DNA from: JACPFJ01 sp036504875
GTDB lineage: Bacteria > Desulfobacterota > Desulfuromonadia > Geobacterales > Pseudopelobacteraceae
Assembly: GCA_036504875.1 (NCBI GenBank)
Contig: DASXUK010000026.1
Location: forward strand, 1 to 64,000
Reading direction: 5' to 3'
DNA: 64,000 nt
In this document: in pieces, positions 9,041 through 17,764 of the stretch
How the letters are laid out: every line of letters starts with the position of its first letter
Position numbering within the stretch: the stretch's first letter is position 1
Made by a program: the position numbers and the translations under genes
The notes under the pieces: generated by a model
Databases searched by the model: none
What the model saw: the letters and a program-made list of their open reading frames with translations, nothing else
Told to the model about the DNA's origin: nothing

Positions 9041-9070
9041 ACTATAGCATTATTGGCTTGCTGACGGCAA
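9041..9070 (-). promoter_or_regulatory. Candidate sigma-70 promoter for the YbiT-like gene
   Basis: On the minus strand, TTGCCG (9070-9065), an 18-base spacer and TATAGT (9046-9041) precede the hairpin leader. Transcription would start near 9034, giving a leader of about 60 bases. Confidence 0.4.
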
Positions 9071-9181
9071 TCCTTTTCCCGTTTGAATGCCTCAGGGGAT
9101 TCACCGGTGCCACCCGCGTGACAACCAAACATTTGCTGCTAACATAAAAATGGAACTACCTCTCTGGGGGAGGAGCAAGAC

Positions 9182-9376
9182 ATGGCCTGGGAATACAAGA
9201 TCCTTTATGTCGGAACAGACACCGTTGACGAGGAGCAGTACGAAACAAGGCTGCATGATAGTATCCACCTGCTGAACGGGCTGGGGCGCGAGGGTTGGGA
9301 GCTGATCTGTTACCTTCCGCACCATATTACCGGCAAATTGAACAAGTATCATGCGGTGTTGAAGCGCCAGGTGTAG
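9182..9376 (+). CDS. Small DUF4177-like protein
   Basis: 64 residues. The ATG follows GGGGGAGGAGCAAGAC. The protein begins MAWEYKILYV and continues through LHDSIHLLNGLGREGWELICYLP to a YHAVLKRQV end. This is the pattern of the short DUF4177 family: an N-terminal WEYK strand, the LN-LG-EGWEL turn and a final strand. The function of that family is not known. It stands alone between the YbiT-like gene and a small cysteine-containing ORF. Confidence 0.6.
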   Translation: MAWEYKILYVGTDTVDEEQYETRLHDSIHLLNGLGREGWELICYLPHHITGKLNKYHAVLKRQV

Positions 9377-9467
9377 GAGCCTGGTTGAGTCCTATGGCAT
9401 TTTTACCTTTGCAGCCATCGTGCTACCAGGAATATAATATAAGGGTAAAGAAAGGGGGTAAGAAGCC

Positions 9468-9641
9468 ATGAAAGAGAAATACTGCCAAAGCATGCGCCAT
9501 TTTGAGCATATGTGTTCCTTGACGCTCAATGGCTGCTGGGCTGAAAGAAGGTTTTCTGACACCGATTCCGAGTCCACCCGCTGTGACATTAAATCGCATC
9601 GGCACTATGACATATGCACGCCGAACTTCATCGGCACCTGA
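9468..9641 (+). CDS. Small Cys/His-containing protein, unknown
   Basis: A 57-codon ORF that begins MKEKYCQSMRHFEHMC and ends CTPNFIGT. Five cysteines (6, 16, 23, 39, 50) and five histidines suggest metal binding. AAAGGGGGTAAG precedes the ATG and a strong terminator follows the stop by two bases, which supports a real short transcript. There is no signal peptide or membrane segment. I do not recognise the family. Confidence 0.5.
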   Translation: MKEKYCQSMRHFEHMCSLTLNGCWAERRFSDTDSESTRCDIKSHRHYDICTPNFIGT

Positions 9642-9642
9642 G

Positions 9643-9676
9643 AAAAAAGGCCCTGCTCGCGGGGCCTTTTTTTTGA
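9643..9676. terminator. Bidirectional terminator
   Basis: AAAAAAGGCCC and GGGGCCTTTTTTTT pair around TGCTCGC. It serves the small Cys/His ORF from the left and the DUF2019-like gene from the right. Confidence 0.87.
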
Positions 9677-9691
9677 CGGCAACAAATTCAG

Positions 9692-10051
9692 TTACTCATC
9701 ACCAACATTCAGCTCCCCGGCCTCCCAGCGCTCGATAGCCACACTGGCTCTGAAACCGAGCAGACCGGGTTGTCTGGCAATCAGACGCAGGGCCGTCAGA
9801 GAGCGCTCACTGTTGTAGCGGAGAGAAAAGACTGCCGCCATTCCAGCCACTACCGGATCTTTATCATCAACCAGATTCAGAAGCCCATCCTGACCGGCCG
9901 ACCCTTTCCGGATAATTGCTGCATGCAGCCCGGCTATGATCCGGGCATGGGCATTGGCTTCTTCCTCGTCAATTTCCTCCAGGGCCTGGTTATGCGCCTT
10001 GGCAGCCACAGTAAAACGCTGCAGCAAGCGCTTCAGGTTTTCATCGTGCAT
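9692..10051 (-). CDS. DUF2019-like helical protein
   Basis: 119 residues, helical throughout. It starts with LKRLLQRFTVAAKAHNQAL and has NAHARIIAGLHAAIIRKG, then a HEAT-like pair (GLLNLVDDKDPVVAGMAA and SLTALRLIARQPGLLGFRA). The closing GLLGFRASVAIERWEAGEL matches what I recall of DUF2019 proteins, which look like short HEAT-repeat scaffolds and are sometimes immunity-like. GGGAG precedes the ATG. It is a single gene. Confidence 0.55.
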   Translation of the reverse strand: MHDENLKRLLQRFTVAAKAHNQALEEIDEEEANAHARIIAGLHAAIIRKGSAGQDGLLNLVDDKDPVVAGMAAVFSLRYNSERSLTALRLIARQPGLLGFRASVAIERWEAGELNVGDE

Positions 10052-10195
10052 TATTTTCTCCCGGCCTTATTTTAATCCTGCCATGGTCAAAGGCGCATCT
10101 GACAATTTTATAACTCAAGTAAGGTAAAGGACAAACTAAAACTAAGTCTGAACTTTTGCTATAATTGGAATGATCTCCATTCCAAGAGGTAAGCC

Positions 10196-10708
10196 ATGGC
10201 CGACAAGACAATATTGAGCGATGATGCACCGCGCATCCGGGAGATGATCATTGATGACCTTCCGGAGGTCTTCCATATCGGTGAGGAGGTTTTTACCGCC
10301 GAGGCTTCCCAGAGCCTTTATCGGACCTGGGACGAATACGAGGTCATCACCCTGTTCAACTCCGATTCCCTGCTCTGCCTGGTAGCGGAATTGGCTGGAC
10401 GCATCCTGGGTTTTGTGCTTGGCACGACCGTCAAGAAGCACAACTCCCCCTGGAAGTACGGCTATATTGTTTGGCTGGGTGTCCGCAATGATATCCAGAA
10501 GGGCAGGGTTGGCAGCCGCCTGTTCAACGAGATCAAGCGTCGCATGCGCGAACAAGGGGTGAGAATGATTATCATCGACACTTCTGCGGATAATGAACCG
10601 GCCATACGCTTCTTTCAAAAGCAGGGTTTCAACAACATTCAGCAACATTTGTACATGTCGCTTAATATAACCCGCAAAACGATCAAAAAGGTGGGGAAAA
10701 AGGTATGA
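10196..10708 (+). CDS. GNAT-family N-acetyltransferase
   Basis: 170 residues. The acetyl-CoA pyrophosphate loop is NDIQKGRVGSRLFNEI (about 99-114; family form R/Q-x-x-G-x-G/A). The strand before it (KYGYIVWLGV) and the final NEPAIRFFQKQGF motif are typical of GNAT enzymes, including the RimI type. The acetylated substrate cannot be told. Its stop overlaps the start of the M20 peptidase gene (ATGA at 10705-10708), so the two are translationally coupled. An amino-acid or peptide substrate shared with that enzyme is possible. Confidence 0.85.
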   Translation: MADKTILSDDAPRIREMIIDDLPEVFHIGEEVFTAEASQSLYRTWDEYEVITLFNSDSLLCLVAELAGRILGFVLGTTVKKHNSPWKYGYIVWLGVRNDIQKGRVGSRLFNEIKRRMREQGVRMIIIDTSADNEPAIRFFQKQGFNNIQQHLYMSLNITRKTIKKVGKKV

Positions 10709-11844
10709 GCGCCATTCTGGAAAGGGTTCTGGCACAAATTGATGCCGAGCGGCTGCGCCGGAATTTTCTGGAAATTATGGATATATATTCCCCCTCTGGA
10801 AAAGAAGAGGACATCCAGTTGTATCTGGAAGAGCTGCTTAATCAGGCCGGGTTCAAGGTAAAACGCCAGGAGGTGGAACCGGACCGCTTTAATCTTTATG
10901 TGACCATGGGAAGTGCAGAACCGCAGCTTTACATGGTCGGTCACGTGGACACGGTCTCGGCCTGGAATCTGGATGAATTCGGAGCCAAGGAGCAGGATGA
11001 TGTTATCCGCGGCCTGGGTAGTGCCGACATGAAAAGTGGTTTGGCCGCCATGCTGGAGGCCTGGTTGGCAATCGGGGCCGCGCTGTTGCCTGAGGAGCAA
11101 CCGCCGATCGGGCTTCTACTGGTGGTCGGCGAAGAGGAAAATGGTGATGGTAGCGCTGCCTTTCTGGCCAACAGCTGCCCCCCCTGGGTGGTAATCGGAG
11201 AACCGACCAACCTGACAGCCTGCTTTGCGCACTACGGTTACCTGGAGGCCGGCTTTGTCACCCGCGGCCGCCGCAGCCACTCTTCGCTGCCTGAGTTGGG
11301 GCATAATGCAGTTGAATCGATGCTGCGGGTTCTGTTACTTCTGGGAAACAATGTGCTGTTTGCACGGGACAAATCCGAGATCGTCTACTCGATCCGGGAG
11401 ATGAGCTCCTCCCAAGCCGGTTTTGTCGTCCCGGATCGCTGCGAGACCTGGATCGATCTGCATTTGCCCCCGGAGATGGACCCGGCCGCGCTGCAGGAGG
11501 CCATATTAAAGATTGTTGAAGATGCCGATCGGGCCATTTCAGGGCTTGACCTGGGTGTCAGTTTTGATTTCGCCTCGCGCGGCTATAACCTCGGCACCGA
11601 AAACCGATTGGTGCCGGTTTTGCAAAACATCTACACCCAGCTGGGGCTGCCTTTGCAACTGGATGCCTTTCGCTCCCACTCGGACGGCAACCTCTTTTTT
11701 GCAGCCGGCTCCAGTCCGCTCATTCTGGGTCCCGGTTCACTGGAGGCCGCCCATACCGCCGACGAGCTGGTTGTGTTTGCCGAGGTGCTGGCCGCTGCCC
11801 GCATCTATGCCGCACTCTGCTGCGGGATAGATGATGCAAGCTGA
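10705..11844 (+). CDS. M20-family zinc deacylase/peptidase (ArgE/DapE type)
   Basis: 379 residues. The expected di-zinc ligands are visible: His80 and Asp82 in MVGHVDTVS, Asp108 in GLGSADMKSG, the catalytic Glu pair in VVGEEENGDG, and a His near the C-terminus in LEAAHTADE. A dimerisation domain lies between, with EAGFVTRGRRSHSS. The family hydrolyses N-acyl amino acids or small peptides. The neighbouring GNAT gene overlaps by four bases, suggesting an acetylation/deacetylation pair, but the substrate is unknown. Confidence 0.85.
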   Translation: MSAILERVLAQIDAERLRRNFLEIMDIYSPSGKEEDIQLYLEELLNQAGFKVKRQEVEPDRFNLYVTMGSAEPQLYMVGHVDTVSAWNLDEFGAKEQDDVIRGLGSADMKSGLAAMLEAWLAIGAALLPEEQPPIGLLLVVGEEENGDGSAAFLANSCPPWVVIGEPTNLTACFAHYGYLEAGFVTRGRRSHSSLPELGHNAVESMLRVLLLLGNNVLFARDKSEIVYSIREMSSSQAGFVVPDRCETWIDLHLPPEMDPAALQEAILKIVEDADRAISGLDLGVSFDFASRGYNLGTENRLVPVLQNIYTQLGLPLQLDAFRSHSDGNLFFAAGSSPLILGPGSLEAAHTADELVVFAEVLAAARIYAALCCGIDDAS

Positions 11845-11881
11845 AAGACGTTTGACGAGACCAGAGTTTTAATTACGAGAG

Positions 11882-12436
11882 TTACAAAAACCATGTGATA
11901 AGAAACAGATGGTTGTCGATACCAGGGTTGGGGGTGGAGCTACCATAAAAGATATGACCGTTTGAAAAGTGCTGCAGTTGATAGCCAATGCCGAAACTGT
12001 TTTCAAACTGGTATCCAATGCCGACAAAAACGCCAAAAAAAACATTACTCCCCAGGTTTTGCATGCCATAGTTTTTTTTATCCGAGGCATCCAGATTTAT
12101 CCCTAACTCAAACTCGATACCCTTGTTAGCCTTATTAAAGACAATACTCGGCCCCACGCCGCCAATAAAACCATTTGTCCCGCCACCGCGCAAAAGTCCG
12201 GCAGTAAAATTAAACTGCGGCGCCACTCCCCAGCCCGAGTCCATACGCCACTCCCAGGGCAGGCCATAGATCGCCAGCACTTCATATTGCTGAAAATCTT
12301 CCAATTTTTTTATCACTGAAAAACCACCCCTGAATTCGATCGCTCTCCAGCCATCCTCGACCGTACTGCACCTGCCAAGCCCGGGTAGACCCAGCATCAG
12401 AATCACCAGCATCAAAACCGCTAGCTTCTTTATCAT
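11882..12436 (-). CDS. PagL-like lipid A 3-O-deacylase (acyloxyacyl hydrolase family)
   Basis: 184 residues with a signal peptide (MIKKLAVLMLVILMLGLPG) and an eight-stranded barrel pattern ending in the aromatic LFLITWFL. The motif LQHFSNGHIFYG places His156 and Ser158 where PagL has its catalytic His-x-Ser. Asp174 in NPGIDNH falls where the third residue, an acid, is expected. PagL removes the 3-O-linked acyl chain of lipid A in the outer membrane. The gene converges on the M20 gene with only 37 bases between stops. Confidence 0.8.
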   Translation of the reverse strand: MIKKLAVLMLVILMLGLPGLGRCSTVEDGWRAIEFRGGFSVIKKLEDFQQYEVLAIYGLPWEWRMDSGWGVAPQFNFTAGLLRGGGTNGFIGGVGPSIVFNKANKGIEFELGINLDASDKKNYGMQNLGSNVFFGVFVGIGYQFENSFGIGYQLQHFSNGHIFYGSSTPNPGIDNHLFLITWFL

Positions 12437-12629
12437 ATCTCCTCCTGGTTTTTAGCAAGCGTGGAGGGTGCTAAATGTAAAAAGTGTAGCGGCAATTACA
12501 GGCTGGTCAATGGCAGGAGAAGCGGCAGATTTACACCTAAGGGTGTTATAATGGCAGTGACGGTCGTTTTCGGTTATACTGAAAATGTCGGGAAACGACA
12601 TCCACTGCCCGGTGAAAGAGAGAAAACCT

Positions 12630-13034
12630 ATGAACATTCAGGAACAGATCGTCCGTTTCCTTGCCTCACCCGCTTTTGGAGTGGTTGGAGCCTCCAGCAA
12701 CCGTCACAAATACGGTAACAAGGTGCTGCGCTGCTACCAGCAGCATGACCGCCCGGTAATCCCGGTCCATCCCAGCGAGAGCGAGATTGAAGGTCTGGTT
12801 TGCGTAGCCAGCATTAATGACCTGCCCGCCGATGTTAAGAGCATTTCGATGATTACCCCACCCGCAGTAACCGAGCAGCTTGTGCCGCAGGCGATAGCCA
12901 AGGGAATCGAGAACATCTGGATGCAACCCGGCGCTGAGAGTCCTACCGCAATAGCGCTCTGCCAGCAGAATGAGATCAACGTGATTGCCAACGGGAGCTG
13001 CCTTCTGGTGGTGCTTGGCTATCACGATCACTAG
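12630..13034 (+). CDS. CoA-binding domain protein (YccU-like)
   Basis: 134 residues from ATG 12630; an earlier in-frame ATG at 12585 lacks a ribosome site. The Rossmann motif FGVVGASSNRHKYGNKV (about 16-32) and the following VIPVHPSESEIEG, MITPPAVTEQLVPQA and IENIWMQPGAES are the standard run of the small CoA-binding family related to the N-terminus of succinyl-CoA synthetase alpha. The family binds CoA; its cell role is unclear. The RNase Z-like gene follows after 26 bases. Confidence 0.85.
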   Translation: MNIQEQIVRFLASPAFGVVGASSNRHKYGNKVLRCYQQHDRPVIPVHPSESEIEGLVCVASINDLPADVKSISMITPPAVTEQLVPQAIAKGIENIWMQPGAESPTAIALCQQNEINVIANGSCLLVVLGYHDH

Positions 13035-13060
13035 CCTCAGGTTTTCTGGTATGTCCGGCC

Positions 13061-14062
13061 ATGACGCCCCTGTTCCATCCGAGCCTGGTTAATCCTCCCC
13101 TGGAGGATCCATGTGTCTATGTCGATTTCCTCTTCAGCAGGCGCGCCTTCTTGTTCGACCTGGGATCGATCACCAGCTTGCCGGCTCGCAAGATCCTTCG
13201 TATCAGCCATGTCTTTATATCCCACACCCATATCGATCATTTCATCGGTTTTGATCATCTGCTGCGCATTTGCCTGGGAAGGGAGAAGCAGGTGCATCTT
13301 TTCGGGCCGCCCGGCTTCATCGATCAGGTCGCGCACCGCCTGGCCTCCTATAGCTGGAATCTTGTTCAAAACTATGACACCGATTTCAGCATTGTCGCCA
13401 GTGAGATCCATCCCGGGGCCTGCGGTCTGACCAGTGAATTCCATTGCCGGCAAGGATTCAAGGCCGAGGCTGTCAGATCACATTTGTTTGAGAATAACCT
13501 TCTGCATGAGGAAGAAGGGCTTTTTGTCCGCACGGCCCTGCTCGATCATAAGATTCCCAGCCTGGCTTTTGCACTCGAGGAAAAGCTGCATATCAACATC
13601 ATGAAGAACCGTTTGGATGAAATGGGGCTGGTGGTAGGCGCATGGCTCAAGGGGCTGAAGAAGGCCATCCAACTGGGAGCGCCGGACGATACGCTGATCC
13701 CGACTCAGGCGGGCGGGCTGGTCCAGGGAAACCTTTTACCACTGGGGTCGCTTAAAGAGGCCACCAGTATCGTAGCCGGGCAAAAGATCTGCTATGTGAC
13801 CGATGCCGGCTTTACCGCTGAGAATGCCGAAAAAATTATTGATCTGGTCAAAGGGGCCGATTATCTCTTTATTGAGGCGACCTTTTTGGAGCTGGATGCC
13901 GCCCGTGCTGCCGAGCGTTGTCACCTAACTGCACGACAGGCCGGTGAATTGGCTCGCCGGGCCGGTGTTGCCCGAGTAATTCCCTTTCAAATCTCCCCCC
14001 GCTATGCCGGTCGGGAGGAGGAGATTCTAAGCGAGCTGGAACAGACTTGGAAGAGGGACTAG
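13061..14062 (+). CDS. RNase Z-like metallo-beta-lactamase-fold hydrolase
   Basis: 333 residues. The metal motif is SHTHIDHFIGFDHLLR (HxHxDH, about 53-68), with further ligands expected in LLDHKIPSLAF, in YVTDAGF (Asp) and in AERCHLTARQAGELA near the C-terminus. This order fits the RNase Z/ElaC branch, which matures tRNA 3' ends, but the DHFIGFDH form belongs to a divergent subgroup and the tRNA-binding arm is not obvious. An RNase Z-like enzyme with another phosphodiester substrate is possible. It is probably co-transcribed with the CoA-binding gene. Confidence 0.75.
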   Translation: MTPLFHPSLVNPPLEDPCVYVDFLFSRRAFLFDLGSITSLPARKILRISHVFISHTHIDHFIGFDHLLRICLGREKQVHLFGPPGFIDQVAHRLASYSWNLVQNYDTDFSIVASEIHPGACGLTSEFHCRQGFKAEAVRSHLFENNLLHEEEGLFVRTALLDHKIPSLAFALEEKLHINIMKNRLDEMGLVVGAWLKGLKKAIQLGAPDDTLIPTQAGGLVQGNLLPLGSLKEATSIVAGQKICYVTDAGFTAENAEKIIDLVKGADYLFIEATFLELDAARAAERCHLTARQAGELARRAGVARVIPFQISPRYAGREEEILSELEQTWKRD

Positions 14063-14082
14063 ATAATCTTTGAAAAACAGTT

Positions 14083-14165
14083 GGCTCTCACAAAGGCACA
14101 AAGAACTCAAAGAAAACCAAACATCTGATTTCTTGGTGAACTTTGTGAGCTTTGTGTGACAGCCG
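14083..14165. repeat. Dispersed inverted repeat, copy B
   Basis: GGCTCTCACAAAGGCACAAAG at the left is mirrored by CTTTGTGTGACAGCC at the right, with AGCTTTGTG and GTGAACTTTG inside. It is related to copy A (7150-7255) and copy C (27218-27465), and sits between two converging genes. Confidence 0.65.
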
Positions 14166-14179
14166 TTTTAGCTTATATG

Positions 14180-14560
14180 CTAGCGTCCCTCGCGTCGCTC
14201 GCGATTTTCACGCAGCCGCTCACTTTTGGTGCGGCCGGCCGGCTCGCTTGCTCTTGGAGGAGCAACTTGCGGCGGCGGTGAAGGGATCGGTGCAATCTCA
14301 GGGGTTATAACGACCGGAGGCCGCAAACGTTCCTCTTGACGGGCTCGCTCCTCTTGTTCCTTGAGCTCCTCGCGGATCTTGGGATTGCGAATTGTGATAT
14401 CCTCGCTTTTATTGAGTTTGTTGCGATATTCGGGGGGAATCGAAGCGGGGTTATCGGTGTAATGGATTACACCCTGCCTGTCGGTCCAGCGGTAGGTAGC
14501 GGCTTCGGCAGAGACAGCCGCAGCAAGAGCAGATGTTATTACCAGGACTGCTAGCTTCAT
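14180..14560 (-). CDS. DUF4124-containing periplasmic protein
   Basis: 126 residues from ATG 14560, which follows CAGGAGGTGCAAC. A signal peptide (MKLAVLVITSALAAAVSAEA) leads into TYRWTDRQGVIHYTDNPASIP, the hallmark of DUF4124, a short domain found at the N-terminus of many exported proteins. After it come a charged helix (KIREELKEQEERARQEERL), a proline-rich stretch and a basic tail. No enzyme motif is seen. A 19-base palindrome sits just before the ribosome site. Confidence 0.75.
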   Translation of the reverse strand: MKLAVLVITSALAAAVSAEAATYRWTDRQGVIHYTDNPASIPPEYRNKLNKSEDITIRNPKIREELKEQEERARQEERLRPPVVITPEIAPIPSPPPQVAPPRASEPAGRTKSERLRENRERREGR

Positions 14561-14572
14561 GTTGCACCTCCT

Positions 14573-14591
14573 GTTGTTAGCGCTTAACAAC
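14573..14591. promoter_or_regulatory. Palindrome upstream of the DUF4124 gene
   Basis: GTTGTTA-GCGCT-TAACAAC has perfect 7-bp arms. It lies directly before the AGGAGG of the minus-strand gene. It could be a repressor operator or a leader hairpin. Confidence 0.35.
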
Positions 14592-14635
14592 AAAAGGTTA
14601 GCACAATTTCCAGCTTATGCAGGCCCTCCGCAAAA

Positions 14636-15478
14636 TCAATCTTTTCTGGAGTGACTCCGCTTGGTATTTTCGGGCTGCATAAAGGACAGATTGCCCCCCA
14701 CAGCCGAGTAGGCTTCCATGATGCGGCCCAGTCCTTTTTTCTCAGCTTCGCTTATAGCACGCCTTTCAGTGAGACCCGGACCAATGTAGGCCACTTCCCC
14801 CTTGCGCGCCTTGGTCAGGGCCTGAATGGCCGCGAAAGATTTCTGATCCAGCGGTGCGTCGTACCAAACGGCCAGATTTTTTTTGAGTTTTTCTGTTTTG
14901 ATTGAGGCGGCCGGAATGGTGAAGGTTTTCCCGTCAGCTATTATCTGGAAATGGGTTATGTTGACCGGGTGCTTTACAACCAGCTGAATGGTCATCCGCG
15001 GCCAAAACATACCGGCCTGCTCGGTAAAATAAACAAAGAGCCAGTCGGATTCCCTATTACGGGGGGTGGCTTCATCATAATAGTGCAAGGTTTCCTGGGC
15101 TGCAGAGGCCTGCTTCCTGATTCCGGGCGATTTTTTTTGCTTTTCCGCGGCCAGCATCTTGCTTAGTTCCTGGTATTCGGCTGAATCCTGGGGTGCTTTG
15201 TTTATTTCCATGTAGGCGGTCGAGTAGTTTCCATTTTTGATTGCCTCTCTAACCGAATCAACAACCTCTTTGGAGGGAATTTTTTGCTGAGCCGACTGCT
15301 TTTGGGCCTCTTTCACAATTACTGTTTTTTCTTTTTTAACCTGTACAACAGGCTCAGGACGCAGATTCAACAAAAAATCCAGTACAAAAAATATTGCCGG
15401 TACTACCAGTATAATCAGGACTATCCGGATTGAATAGCGCGCTTCTTCCGACATATGCGATTTCTTGAATAGTTTCAT
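14636..15478 (-). CDS. Single-pass inner-membrane protein, unknown family
   Basis: 280 residues. A short cytoplasmic N-terminus precedes one membrane helix (RIVLIILVVPAIFFVLDFLL, about 18-37). A Lys/Gln-rich linker follows, then a helical stretch that looks like one TPR (IKNGNYSTAYMEINKAP), and a C-terminal globular part with WLFVYFTEQAGMFWPRMTI and HPVNITHFQIIADGKTF. I do not recognise the domain; the C-terminal part reads as a beta-rich periplasmic module. It lies between the YheS-like gene (49 bases upstream, same strand) and the DUF4124 gene. Confidence 0.65.
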   Translation of the reverse strand: MKLFKKSHMSEEARYSIRIVLIILVVPAIFFVLDFLLNLRPEPVVQVKKEKTVIVKEAQKQSAQQKIPSKEVVDSVREAIKNGNYSTAYMEINKAPQDSAEYQELSKMLAAEKQKKSPGIRKQASAAQETLHYYDEATPRNRESDWLFVYFTEQAGMFWPRMTIQLVVKHPVNITHFQIIADGKTFTIPAASIKTEKLKKNLAVWYDAPLDQKSFAAIQALTKARKGEVAYIGPGLTERRAISEAEKKGLGRIMEAYSAVGGNLSFMQPENTKRSHSRKD

Positions 15479-15526
15479 TGGAATGAACCCGCTTCCCGAG
15501 AAAATTTTTCTTTCACAATTCCATCT

Positions 15527-17497
15527 TTAGCCGGACAGTCCTTCCCACTCTTTGTACAGCTCTTCCAAGCGTATATTGAAGGCGGCGTGCTGTTCGCCGG
15601 CCTCGGCACCGCGTTGGGGATCATCGAAAAAACCGGGTCGATTCATCTCCCCCTCGAGCCGGGCGATCTCCTTTTCGGTAGCGGCGATCTCGCCTTCCAC
15701 TGCCGAGAGCTGCTTCTGGCGGGCCTGGTCCTCCCGTTTGCGCTGTTTTTCCTCCTCGCGCCCCTTTTTTCGCTCTTCCTTGGGAGACTCCGGCAGCTGA
15801 GCCGGCAGTGTTCCCTGAACAGCTTCGGGGATTTTTCCCGCTGACAACCGCACTACGCCTGAGGCGTGCGGCAGAGAACCGGAGAGCGCTGTGTTGGAAG
15901 CATCCTTCTTTTCCAGGTAGTACTCGTAGTCGCCGTAATAGTTCTCCAGCCGGCCCCCTTCGACCTCGACGATCCGCTTTGCCAGACCGTTGACAAAGTA
16001 GCGGTCGTGGGAAACAAAAACCACAGTGCCGTCGAAGGAGCGCAGTGCATCCAGGAGCACCTCCTTGCTGAACAGGTCAAGATGGTTGGTCGGCTCGTCC
16101 ATCAGGAGCAGATTGGAGGGGCGCAAGAGCATCTTGGCCAGTGCCAGTCGGTTGCGCTCACCCCCTGAAAGCACCCCGACCCGCTTGTTGATATCATCGC
16201 CCGAAAAGAGAAAGGCCCCCAGGATGTCGCGCAGCTTGGGAACCATTTCGTAAGGGGCATCGGCGTAGATCTCGTCCCACACGCTGCGGCTGGAATCAAG
16301 CACGCTGGCCTGATCCTGAGCAAAATAATCCATCACCACGTTATGCCCGATCAGCCGTTCCCCCTCCTGGTACTCGGTTCCGGCCAGAACCGCCATGAGG
16401 GTTGATTTGCCGGCGCCGTTGTGGCCGACCAGTGCAATCCGCTCGCCTTTCTCGACCACCAGGTTAACGTTGTTCAGCACTCTGTGGCTGCCATAGGACT
16501 TGCCCAGCCCCTTCAGCTCCACGACGATCTTGCCGCTCTTCGGGGCGGGCGGGAACTGGAAGCGGATCCGTTTACGTTCCGGGGGCAGCACGATCCGCTC
16601 AACCTTATCGAGTTGTTTGATGCGCGACTGCACCAGCGAGGCCTTGTTGGCCTGGTAGCGGAAGCGGCGGATGAAATCCTCGGTTTTTTCGATATCTTCA
16701 TCCTGAAGGGCCTTGGCCTCCCGCAGGGCCGCGACCCGTTCCTCGCGCTGAATCAGGTACCGCGAATAGCTGCAATGGTAATCGGACAGGTTGTGGTTCC
16801 AGACCTCGGCGATCCGGCTGCAAACCTGATCCATGAAAAAACGGTCATGAGAAACCAGGATCACCGAGCCGGGATAGGAACAAAGATACTGCTCCAGCCA
16901 GTTGCGTGCCTCAATGTCGAGATGGTTGGTCGGTTCGTCCAGTAGCAGCACATCCGGTTTCTGCAGGAGTAGCCGCGCCAGGGCAATCCGCATCTGCCAT
17001 CCTCCGGAGAACTCGCAGCAATCGCGGTACCAATCGGCCTGTGAGAAGCCGAGCCCCTTCAGCACCGTTCCGATTTCCGACTCAATCGTATAGCCGCCGC
17101 GATGTCGAAAATTCTCCTGCAGCTCGCCATACCTGGAAAGCACCTGATCGTGTTCGGGCGAGATCTGAGGCAGTTGCTCCAATTCCTGCCCCAAGCGGTG
17201 CAACTCCTCTTCCATGGTCAACAGTTCGCCAAAGGCGGAGCGGGCTTCATGGAACAGCAGGCTACCACTGGTAACAATTCCATCCTGCGGCAGGTAGGCG
17301 GCCTTGGCGCCCCGGGCAAACTGGATTTCACCCGAGGTTGGTTCGGAGAGACCGGCAATGATTTTCATCAAGGTTGATTTACCGGCCCCGTTTTCACCGA
17401 CCAAAGCGACCCGCTCGCCTTTTTTTAAATGCCAGGAGATATTGCAAAAGAGTGGATTACCGGCAAAGTCTTTGGATAGATTGAGCAGTTGGAGCAT
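15527..17497 (-). CDS. YheS-like ABC-F ATPase (third of three)
   Basis: 656 residues. Both ABC domains are complete: GENGAGKST (35-43), FSGGWQMR and LLLDEPTNHLD in the first; GHNGAGKST, LSGGERNR and LLMDEPTNHLD in the second. The C-terminal extension of about 80 residues is a charged coiled coil (RKKGREEEKQRKREDQAR onward), as in E. coli YheS, where it contacts the ribosome. The family modulates translation at the ribosomal E site. All catalytic residues are present, unlike the YbiT-like copy. Confidence 0.88.
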   Translation of the reverse strand: MLQLLNLSKDFAGNPLFCNISWHLKKGERVALVGENGAGKSTLMKIIAGLSEPTSGEIQFARGAKAAYLPQDGIVTSGSLLFHEARSAFGELLTMEEELHRLGQELEQLPQISPEHDQVLSRYGELQENFRHRGGYTIESEIGTVLKGLGFSQADWYRDCCEFSGGWQMRIALARLLLQKPDVLLLDEPTNHLDIEARNWLEQYLCSYPGSVILVSHDRFFMDQVCSRIAEVWNHNLSDYHCSYSRYLIQREERVAALREAKALQDEDIEKTEDFIRRFRYQANKASLVQSRIKQLDKVERIVLPPERKRIRFQFPPAPKSGKIVVELKGLGKSYGSHRVLNNVNLVVEKGERIALVGHNGAGKSTLMAVLAGTEYQEGERLIGHNVVMDYFAQDQASVLDSSRSVWDEIYADAPYEMVPKLRDILGAFLFSGDDINKRVGVLSGGERNRLALAKMLLRPSNLLLMDEPTNHLDLFSKEVLLDALRSFDGTVVFVSHDRYFVNGLAKRIVEVEGGRLENYYGDYEYYLEKKDASNTALSGSLPHASGVVRLSAGKIPEAVQGTLPAQLPESPKEERKKGREEEKQRKREDQARQKQLSAVEGEIAATEKEIARLEGEMNRPGFFDDPQRGAEAGEQHAAFNIRLEELYKEWEGLSG

Positions 17498-17764
17498 GTT
17501 TTTTCCTAATTAAGAACCGCCAGCGTACAAAAACCGCCTGGCGAATATTCAGCTAATGGTAATAGTTGTAGCATAGCGGCGCTTGTTTTGGTAGTAGCCA
17601 GATTAGGCTATAAACGCTGAAAATAGGTGCCCCGGTAATCCGTCTTGCTGCAATTCTGTTAGGGGGCGCTAAAAGAATGATTGAATAATCAGCAGCACAT
17701 GCTAAATTGATGGCCCAAGGTTTCCTGTGCCTAAAAAACTTGCAGAAAGAGTGGCTTGACCAGG

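Noticed and set aside
9423..9605. 60- and 65-codon minus-strand ORFs opposite the small Cys/His ORF
   Set aside because: No ribosome sites and low-complexity hydrophobic ends; the plus strand has the better start and terminator.
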